A DNA stretch of 64,000 bases from Thysanoteuthis rhombus. Taxonomy: Eukaryota; Mollusca; Cephalopoda; Oegopsida; Thysanoteuthidae. Within the stretch, counting starts at the first letter, position 1. Every line of letters begins with the position of its first letter. The stretch lies in NCBI GenBank assembly GCA_963457665.1, contig OY735212.1:1839397-1903396 (forward strand). Reading direction: 5' to 3'. The position numbers and the translations under genes were made by a program. The notes beneath the pieces were generated by a model. It saw only the letters and a program-made list of their open reading frames with translations. It was not told the origin of the DNA and ran no database searches. Shown piece by piece: positions 56,370-64,000 of the stretch.

Positions 56370-59300
56370 GTGAGTACCCGAATGTGAATGTGTGTTCTCT
56401 TGCAGTCACCCATCTGGGTACGGGCCATACTAGGCGCTGCTTTATCCTAGCGCGAATAAGTGCTCTTCCGAAAAGTAAATCACTACAGCTGCTGATTAGA
56501 TTGAAAACAACCCCCCACCTCAATCCTGGGATCCCAATGAATGGGTGGGGGTCAAAAGCTTTATAAACAGGTCTGGCTCGTCGCGCAATGGAAACCGTTG
56601 CATGACTGACGTATTTTCGCAACATATCGTGTAAGGGGTGATCAATCAAAAAAAAAATTGAAAAGGGTTAATCAATGGATAAGTTACTTTTCTCGCATCT
56701 TATTGAGTAGTGATCACTAAAAATTTGAATTCTCCAGAAACAAGCGTGAATGCTGCTGAAAAAACTGAGGGATCGACTTAGCATACATTTACATTGCAAA
56801 TTGAACATCCTATAATAGAAAAACTATTGGGGGTTTCAAAAGACAAAAAAGTGAATTTTTTCAGTGTAACAAGGTGCAAATGCTGAAAATTTCAGTCCTC
56901 AAGCTCCATTGTTGCAACCTGTATATATGACATATATACATACATTCATAGATAACCAGTAGGCCCGCAGGATTAACTTAAAAACCGAATAAACCTATCT
57001 TGACAGTTTTCATTGACGGTTTCTAATGATAGCAACTGCATCTCCAGTGACAAATCTCACTTAATGTTGGAGGGACCCTGCAACAAGCCAATTTCCGTCA
57101 AACCCTTAAACCTCTAGGTATACTAACGATATTGAATATAAGATTTGCAAATTAAATTCCAGCCTATGCTGTATTACAAAAATTTATCTGCTTTTTGTGT
57201 GAGGGTGGGGGGGATCCCAGGCACTACCTACAGTCTATTCGTCACCTTTAATTATTTTAGTTTCTTCTGTTCAGATGTTATTGTTTTCTTTTCTATAGAA
57301 AAGTTATCACGATAAATCGAGGTTGGAATCAACAAAATCAAAAGATAATGCAAACTTTGGTAATACAACATTTTATTACGAACTGGAATTTTCTCCCCGT
57401 CTTAGTCCACTTAGACATTTCGGCCGTAGTATCCTTCAGGAGATGAATGGATGCATTTTTGATCACCGAGACGGGGGAAGCCTCCTTCGACATTCGCTTG
57501 AAATGTGCATATTCCATTGTCCAATTTTGGGTGAAGTTGATTTTCGGTTCCAAAAGTATGGGTGAAAGGCTTTCTATAATGATATTTCTTCATCTAAAAA
57601 ATTCAGACAGAAAACATACAGCGTTATTGTATGCGTTCAAACGTAAAGGATCAATAAACAAATGAATAAACTGTAATTAATACCGGTTAAATCAAAGATA
57701 ATTTCGATTCTTGCGATAAATAATTTTTGTTAGTTCAGCAATAAAAAGGTCATTGATCAAATAAACTGTTGTTAGTATCGGAGGGGAATGAGTTTGAGAC
57801 TAAACTGTACATAGGATCAGTAGGATGATTGTGCACTTCTGGAAAAAAATGCATTAAATTTCTAACATGGTACATACCATGAAAATATTTCCAGAAGCGG
57901 AGGGAAGTCAAAGTTGACAGCTGAGGAATGTGAGAGGTCAAAATGATGATGTCGACTGATCGACTGGGTCTGATGTTTCATCATCATCATCATCATCATC
58001 AGTCTTTTAGCGTCCGTCGTTGGACATAGACCTTCCCCAGGATTTGCCACACTTCTCTATCATGGGCGTCACGGAGCCAGTACTTCCTGAACTTGTCTAG
58101 CTCGTCTCTCCATCTAACATTTTGCCGGCCTCGGTTGCGCATGTGATCTCGGGGAATCCATGTTGTGAGTCGTGATGTCCATCGATTGTCTGCCATTCTT
58201 GCAACATGGCCAGCCAACCGCCATTTGAGATTTTTTATGGATTCTATGATGTCTCTAACTCTTGTCTTTTCCCGGATGTACTGTGCTGTTTTGTGGTCTC
58301 TCCATGTGAGGCCCAGCATTATTCTTTCATGTGCAAATTGCATGGTTCTCAGCCTACGGGTCTGTCTCTTGGTTAAGTTCCATGTTTCAGCTCCATCAAG
58401 CAGTGTAGAAAAACATTTACTGTAACATTTCTTGGTAAGTTGGGAATCCCAATCATTTAGTGATACTTTTAAGATCACTAGAACCCTACGAATTGCGTTT
58501 ATGTCAATGTCAAATTGAAGAAACATTCAAAAGATCAGTTTAGCTAATGTATTTAGAGGTGGGCAGCATGTTGATCATACAAGCAGTACCTCGCTAAAAT
58601 TATCTGTACAACAGAAGTGAAAAAGTTGCAAATTTTATTCAGCCACGCGATGGGTAATCATTGCAAATTTATGACGTCATCAATTGTACAATTGGTCATA
58701 ATTTGAGAGCAATAACCGCTCTTTTTAAAGAGTTTTTAAAGATTTAAACAAAGATAACCAAGCTTTTATTGTAATCAGAATGAGTCTAATGCCTTCAAAA
58801 CTGTCATCATCTCTCGTATTTAAATCATACTAAAGTGAAGTCAGGTGTGGAATTTTCCAATTGTGACGTCGTTTTGTCTTTTATATATATTTGAGGATTA
58901 TAGAAAAATGTGGATTTTGGAAAAAATCGGTTTTAGCGTCTGATTTGGAACAGCCCCTTTAGACTATTATTTTCACTCTACGTCTTCTTTGTTATCTACT
59001 CATATACATTGGCTGGGCACAAAGGCGCTGGTTTCGGTTAATAGAGCACTCACAAAAGTATTACCGAGGATCATCATCATCATCGGTCATTTAACGTCCG
59101 TCAGACAAACCTTCCCCGGGATTTACTAGACCAATCGATTGTGAACGTGATGGTGCCATTTTTTTATCGGATAATTTTGCACATAACATCTGGGAATTCA
59201 AGTGAGTCGTGATGTCTAGCAGTGGTCTGACATTCCTGCAGACGAATTGTCTTGTGATATCTCCATCTGATGTTAGGTGCAATCCTCGCCTTTGCACATG

Positions 59301-60954
59301 GAATGGTTCAGAGTTTGAAAGGCAATACTTTAGTAAAGTTCCATGTTTCAGTTCCGTTGGTGCCCGTCGGGAGGTTGCATAGGTTGAAGACACTTCTTTT
59401 TAAAACCAATGAGATCTTGCAAACCGAGGGCGATTCTTTGTTTGAATTCTTCTCCTATGAACAAATTAAATGAATAAAACCTCCTTTTCCAAAAATGTTC
59501 CTTTTTGCTTTCTTTTTTTAGTTGGATTTGCGGTTTTCATCTTTTTAATCATCTATGCAGCAGTACTGGGCTTACCAGAAAAAGTGGGCATCCACAATCA
59601 TATCCTTTTGAATAGAATCCAAGGACTTATATCTGAAAAAACAACTCAACAAATGGTATCTGACAGATATGTAACAACTTCGACGACAAAAATTAATCAA
59701 CTCGAGAAAATTACAATGAAAATTACGAAAGCAACTGCTAAAATGGTACCAAAAAACAAACCCAAAAAAGCATTGATAAAAATATTTGCGACTTCACCAT
59801 CTGAAAAATCAGCAACAAGGAACGTGACGTTGGCATTTCAAACCACGACGATGGTAGTTGGGAGAGTTAAATGGATATTGACGACAAAAATAAATCACCA
59901 AAAAGAGATAACAACGAAAAGTATAAAAGAAAAAACTCCAACGATGACAACAACAGCAACAACAACGACAACAAAAATACCAAATACGACGATTATGAAA
60001 ATACTGACAATTACACCACCCAGAAATCCATCGAAAAGTCAAGGGATTCCGAAAACCTCTAAAGTTCATTCCAAAACGACAGCTCTACCAAAACATTTTA
60101 TATGTCTCAATTCTATGGGTCGTTTGGGTAATTTGATGTTCGAGTACGCTTCAGCGTATGGGATCGCCCGATCCAAAGGTATGGACGTGATTATCTCGGA
60201 AAAGGAACGTATTGTCAAGATATTTCACCTCAATCGTGGTGGTAGGGTTGTGAAGGATACTTCAATGTGTAAAGGTGTAAGAACAATAAGTGAAGCTCGG
60301 GCCAGTGCCTTTGACAAAAAGACAATAAACTTTAGTAATGATAAAAACGTTGCCTTATGGGGCTATCTACAGTCTTACAAATACTTCGATGAAGTATCAG
60401 ACGAGATACGCCGTCAGTTCACTTTTCGGGATTCCTTTAAAATCAAAGCAGAGAAAGTAATTCGCGGAATTCTTGAAGAACATCTCAAAAAACATAAGAA
60501 TGAAAGCCAAGATTGGACATTTGTTGCTGTGCATGTTCGGCGCGGAGATATGGTGAATCATCCACATGGCTATATGGTAGCTCCCAAAGAATATTTTCAC
60601 CGAACTCAAAATATGTTCCGAGCTTTAAAACAACACGTTATATTTGTTGTTTGCTCAGATGACATAAAATGGTGCAAAGCCAATATGAAGTCTAACGATA
60701 CGTACTTTGTGGAGGGGAACAGTCCTGAAGTGGACATGGCCATCCTTTCTTCGTGTAATCATACAATATCCTCTGTGGGGTCTTTCAGTTGGTGGTCAGC
60801 CTGGCTAGCCAAAGGATTGGTTACTTACTTTTGCCCACCAGCAAGACCAGGATCTGGACTTAGAAGAGCATATAGCAAAGACTTCAGTGACTATTTTCCG
60901 TCTAAATGGATCAGAGTAGAATTGAAGAAGATTCCAAAAGTTTCAGATGAATAA
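56327..60954 (+). CDS. GT11 alpha-1,2-fucosyltransferase-like type II Golgi protein
   Basis: Family enzymes transfer fucose from GDP-fucose to galactose-containing glycans in the Golgi. The proposed gene joins 56327-56369 to 59522-60954 (phase 1), giving 490 residues: a 13-residue tail with Arg/Lys, a signal anchor at about 14-31 (VGFAVFIFLIIYAAVLGL), a Thr/Lys-rich stem to about 205, and the GT11 domain. The domain opens with FICLNSMGRLGNLMFEYA (from 206), carries HVRRGD (351-356, the GDP-fucose-binding H-x-R-R-x-D motif) and VDMAILSSCNHTISS, then GSFSWWSAWLA (from 417). N-glycosylation sites include NES, NDT and NHT. The stem is much longer than in vertebrate FUT1/FUT2 (about 345-365 residues in total). 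If the first exon is wrong, an ORF start at 59470 is the alternative. Acceptor specificity is unknown. Confidence 0.85.
56570..56760 (+). repeat. CACGTG-family repeat, copy 5
   Basis: 'aggtctggctcg', 'caatggaaaccgttgcatg', 'gggtgatcaatc' and 'gtgatcac' follow the order of the 7345 copy. The CACGTG core is mutated here. It is in the intron of the fucosyltransferase gene. Confidence 0.4.
56761..57978. other. Fucosyltransferase intron, anonymous part
   Basis: At about 57415-57450 'acatttcggccgtagtatcc' and 'ttcaggagatgaat' resemble the hairpin core of the fold-back retroposons at 21838 and 32957. ORFs at 57323-57665 on both strands lack recognisable domains. Confidence 0.35.
57979..58532 (-). 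pseudogene. RTE-like LINE, C-terminal end of RT (best copy)
   Basis: The 175-codon minus frame carries LLDGAETWNLTKRQTRRLRT, ERIMLGLTWRDHKTAQYIRE, LKWRLAGHVARMADNRWTSR, RDHMRNRGRQNVRWRDELDK and WQILGKVYVQRRTLKD, the thumb and tail of RTE-type reverse transcriptases. The 3' UTR is almost nil, ending in a (gatgat)n tail (inverted at 57979-58001). It is 5'-truncated in the intron of the fucosyltransferase gene. The open frame suggests it is among the younger copies. Confidence 0.85.
58533..59069. other. Fucosyltransferase intron, no feature seen
   Basis: Contains short 'gacgtca' and 'tgtgacgtcg' sites, but no gene or repeat family was recognised. Confidence 0.4.
59070..59385 (-). mobile_element. 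RTE-like LINE 3' fragment
   Basis: 'catcatcatcatcggtcat' then 'ttaacgtccgtcagac', 'cttccccgggatttac', 'gagtcgtgatgtctagcag' and 'ttccatgtttcagttcc' match the 57979-58430 copy with internal deletions. It ends about 130 bases before the main fucosyltransferase exon. Confidence 0.7.
59522..60954 (+). CDS. Fucosyltransferase gene, main exon
   Basis: Starts after a pyrimidine-rich acceptor ('tgctttcttttttta' + g at 59521) and ends with TAA at 60952-60954. It encodes the signal anchor, stem and entire GT11 domain in one exon. An upstream in-frame ATG (59470) exists, but that reading translates the acceptor's pyrimidine tract, so I prefer the spliced model. Confidence 0.9.
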
Positions 60955-61139
60955 TTCGTTCTGTCTTTAAAAATGCTTTTAAATTTTATATCACGCTGTT
61001 AGATGCACGATAAATTCGAGCGAAGATTTCATAATCTTTTCAGTTCCTTTCCAACAGACTGATGCATTGATTTTAAATGTGTGTTTGTTTTTTTTTTTTT
61101 AAATCATACTGGGGGCTATTTAAAAAGTAATCTAGCTTG
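60955..61139. other. 3' flank of the fucosyltransferase gene
   Basis: No clear AATAAA; a GATAAA (about 61009) may serve as a weak polyadenylation signal. Confidence 0.3.
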
Positions 61140-61425
61140 TCTTATATCATCCAGAATCATTCCATTTTATATCACCCGGTTTTAGGAACTCTCCTTGGGT
61201 CACACTTCCAGATTCCGATGAAAAAAACACATGTGTTACTTTACCAAATTCATGGAGTAATCCAAAATATTAGGTCTGTATCTCAAATAGTTTTGAAATT
61301 TCTGAAATTTTGCTTTTTATCGAACGAGCCTTTCCGTTGGAACTTCGGCATTTACAGCTCTTCTGATATGGCATGTAAAGCTTTGAAACTTTTGACTCGA
61401 GCTAAACATTTCGGTAAGATTTGAG
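61140..61425 (+). repeat. Left arm of a 280-bp inverted repeat
   Basis: 'ccaaattcatggagtaatcc', 'aggtctgtatctcaaatag', 'ttttgaaatttctgaaa' and 'gatatggcatgtaaagc' correspond in order to the reverse complement of 62180-62460. Similarity is moderate by eye with small indels. Confidence 0.6.
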
Positions 61426-62179
61426 AATGTTACCCGATCAAGTGTTTCCTCCTGAAGGACACTGAAAATCCTAAACGTGAAATATTTCTTTTTTTATCTA
61501 TTATATGCTAAATCATGTGAATACAGTATCTGTGTTTGTTATTGTCATAGGAGTGTAAGAATGATTGTTTGAAATAGGCTCGATTTTCGAGTATCCTCAG
61601 AATTGCTTATTTTCATGTCCTCATCTGACCATGTGTACATATGAAGATGATCTGACGAAAGTTTAGTGCAATTGCTTAGCTTCTTTATGGAATAATGAAT
61701 TTTTGATACATGGGATGCGGTGTTCAAAGGTTCTCATCCTTAGAAACGGTATCAGTTCCCGGCCCAACCCACCTGGACGTTATTTTGTTAGTTACTGGAA
61801 AGAACATTCTTCAATATTGTAAAGAGCCAATTTGCCGCATCTTTGCATTTGAAAATAATTGATTCGATATCATTCATTGGTGAAGCAACAGCAACATGAT
61901 TGATCAACTCTGAACAATTAACAACGCAAGAATGAAGCCCAACAACAAAATGATATTTTATGAGATCACCCTCTGATATGCAAAATAATCGTTTTGATTT
62001 TATTTCAAACATCTGCTATTTTGACGATTTTTCCTTCCATTTACCTGCATCAAACGAAGGATCAAATTGTTTTTTTAAAGTTGTTTTTCTAATAATGATG
62101 ATCCCAGAAAAGGAGGGGAAAATCTTTTTTTTTTATGGGCTTTTTGTGACTTTTAGTACACAAGATACACTTGGTCTGA
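61426..62179. other. Spacer between inverted arms
   Basis: About 750 bases; no ORF with recognisable transposase motifs. Confidence 0.4.
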
Positions 62180-62460
62180 TAACACTTTTGAATTCTACAG
62201 AAAAATGTATCCCAAGTCAAAAAGATTCCAAACTGTACATGGCATATCAAAGGAGCTATAAATATTGGACGTTTGACAGAAAGGTTGGTTGAGCAAAATG
62301 TATGAAATTTCAAAGATTTTTTTGAATTTCAAAACCATTAGAGATACAGACCAAATGGTTTAGATTTCTCCAGAAGTTTGGTGAAAATCTGAGAGGGTGA
62401 CCAGGAGAGCATTGGCTAATTTGATATGGAATAATTCTCCCTTATATTCATTAGTCAGCA
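62180..62460 (-). repeat. Right arm of a 280-bp inverted repeat
   Basis: On the minus strand: 'ccaaacttctggagaaatc', 'tggtctgtatctctaatgg', 'ttttgaaattcaaaaaa' and 'gatatgccatgtacag', matching the left arm. The ORF at 61960-62292 runs through it and is not supported as a gene. Confidence 0.6.
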
Positions 62461-62554
62461 AAAAAATGTGGTTTTTTTTTTAATTTCGACTGACATAAAA
62501 AAGAAAAACAATAAAGAAAAAACATCTTAACCAATTAGCATTGGACGCAACATT

Positions 62555-62710
62555 TCTCGTACGATCAGCGAAGTAAAGCAACGTCGAGCCTGGTCAGAAG
62601 CCAGATGGGTGACCAACTGGAAATACCAGATGCTGTAAACATCTGTTGAATTATACACAGGGCTTCCTGTGGCAATACCGATCTCTAAACTACGTTCAAT
62701 AACGCAGATT
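62555..62710 (+). repeat. 5S-rRNA-derived SINE, copy 2
   Basis: 'gatcagcgaagtaaagcaac', 'gtcgagcctggtcagaagcc', 'agatgggtgacc' and 'aaataccagatgctgta' follow the 3' two thirds of 5S rRNA closely. The tail 'accgatctctaaactacg' is shared with 55315-55480. The 5' part of 5S is absent. Confidence 0.7.
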
Positions 62711-62719
62711 CATCCTTCC

Positions 62720-63700
62720 CCTGACCAACCTTGACCGCTGAATGATTGTTGGGATCCAAGGTTGCAACTGCTCACGGTCTTTCTTGGGTAACAGTAGCAA
62801 GGGTATACCAGGAATATCTGGATTCGTTCAGACATCGATGGAACGCAGAAACTATGTGATGCAAGAACAGGACCACTGGTGACTGATAACAGTGGTAACC
62901 ACCCAACGAGGAAAAACATTGCATCAAATCATATCCCGACGCTGCACTGTACAGCTCACACTGCATTCCATGGGATTTCTTTATCGTCATCCGAAAAGGG
63001 TATCATTATTGACACCATTAGTTAATGTGCCTCACCCGAGCCAAAGAACTTTGCCATTGGACCGTGGAACTTAGTTGGTCAGACGAGTCACGTTTTCAGA
63101 TCTTTCAGATAGATGGTCGAGTTGGTATGTGGAGGAGACAGCATGAGGCTATGGATCCATCTTGTCAGCAGGGTGTTATGCAAACTGGCGATGGTTCTGT
63201 TGGAGTTTGCAAGTGTCACTAATGAAACTGAAGTCCAAGTTTTTTTGACAGGTGTGACATATGTAGATTTTGTTGCAGACCATCTGCATCCCGTTATTCT
63301 TGCCATGTTTGAAGGAGGTGATGCTTTTGTTCCAGCAAGATAATGCAATCTTCAATCGTGCACGGCTGATACAAAATTGCTTCCAGGGACTCTCAGCTGA
63401 CTTCCAGGTACTCCATTAGTTCCAGCACTTATCAGATTTAAAACTCATTGAGTGTATATGGGACATGTTGTTAACCTCACTAAATTCCCTACTGTCACAC
63501 ACAACAAAGACATCTCAGTTATAGACAACTCTTGAACGTGGCAGGATAGATATATGTACACAATGGCTCCAGCATCTCGTAGTCTCCATACCACGTTGCG
63601 CAGCCCCCATTATTCAGGCGAAGAGAGGAGCTACAGGCTGTTAGGTATCTGGCCCCTATCTTTTAATGCTTCCGTTTACAGAGACTCAGCAATTTCTAAC
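62720..63700 (+). pseudogene. Tc1-like DDE transposase relic
   Basis: The clearest block (63068-63222) is SWSDESRFQIFQIDGRVGMW followed by RRQHEAMDPSCQQGV, which contains the first catalytic Asp region of Tc1/Tcb-type transposases (W-S-D-E-S-R-F). Upstream in another frame is CTVQLTLHSMGFLYRHPKR, the helix-turn-helix end. Downstream are VTYVDFVADHLHPVIL, a degraded 'LQQDNA' Asp block near 63335-63350, and ECIWDML near 63450. Many frameshifts; no terminal inverted repeats located. Confidence 0.75.
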
Positions 63701-64000
63701 TGCTGGGTTAAAAGATATAGACTAATGATCCTAAATGCATTTTAGTGCCGAATGGATTTAAATCAGGTGTACGTCTGAAAGGTTTCGGTCCTTGTCACTG
63801 TCCATTTGCTTTACCGTTATGCCACCACTCCATCCAGCTGAATCATAATAATTTTAGATACTAATAATTAATAAACAAAATTTCTGATGTCCTGCTCATT
63901 AAATATATGAAATTTGTAATTCAACAACTGTAGCCAAAAAAGGAGCAAAGACTTTCATCCCGTTTTCTATGTGAGTGTCTTTGGGTTTTCCGGCGCTCCC
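63701..64000. other. No feature seen
   Basis: AT-rich end of the window. Confidence 0.4.

Noticed and set aside
59470-59521. Fucosyltransferase start at ATG 59470
   Set aside because: The first 17 codons would translate a pyrimidine tract ending in TAG that looks like a splice acceptor; kept only as an alternative.
61960-62292. 110-codon ORF
   Set aside because: Runs from spacer into one arm of the inverted repeat; no domain.

Overview
The window looks like nuclear DNA from a large, repeat-rich invertebrate genome. Genes are sparse and split by introns of 1.5-4 kb. There are long (TA)n, (TA)n-(TG)n and (AAT)n microsatellites, many decayed LINEs, tRNA- and 5S-rRNA-related SINE-like sequences, and relics of mariner, Tc1 and Helitron elements. 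The LINE types (RTE-like, and R2/NeSL-like with a restriction-like endonuclease), together with a beta-microseminoprotein-like gene and an invertebrate GT11 fucosyltransferase, fit a lophotrochozoan. A mollusc, perhaps a cephalopod, is my best guess; this is inference, as nothing here fixes the species.

Two genes can be supported. (1) On the minus strand, 28515 to 22643, three exons assemble in frame into a 110-residue secreted protein. It has a signal peptide and the ten-cysteine pattern of beta-microseminoprotein (PSP94/beta-MSP). A TATA box lies upstream, both introns have GT-AG ends with matching phases, and an AATAAA follows. None of it is visible as a single ORF. (2) On the plus strand, 56327 to 60954, lies a GT11 galactoside alpha-1,2-fucosyltransferase-like type II membrane protein. 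The catalytic domain and stem are in one large exon (from 59522). A 43-base upstream exon (56327-56369) matches in phase and would supply the start codon and cytoplasmic tail.

Layout. 1-3450: SINE-like repeat and two R2-like LINE fragments in opposite orientation. 3450-8800: no gene found. 8815-10590: decayed LINE and an anonymous coding-like piece. 10620-13160: satellite-like tandem repeats. 13660-17465: three LINE families nested in one another. 17466-22560: mostly anonymous, with a 127-base tandem array and a fold-back element. 22580-28640: beta-MSP-like gene, with intronic repeats. 28640-33450: internally deleted mariner, an unidentified minus-strand ORF, and a young 477-bp element with perfect 91-bp inverted arms. 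33450-44730: RTE fragment, degenerate direct repeats, tRNA-like tandem units, a second fold-back element. 45080-52190: Cys-rich ORF, Helitron helicase relic, and three R2-like LINE copies, one nearly full length. 52785-64000: candidate exon, TA arrays, 5S-derived SINEs, the fucosyltransferase gene, a large inverted repeat and a Tc1-like relic.

The two genes show no sign of working together; they are independent single genes in a sea of repeats. I see no operon, CRISPR array, intact tRNA gene or full-length functional rRNA gene. Coordinates of repeat edges are by eye and approximate. Exon junctions were read base by base.
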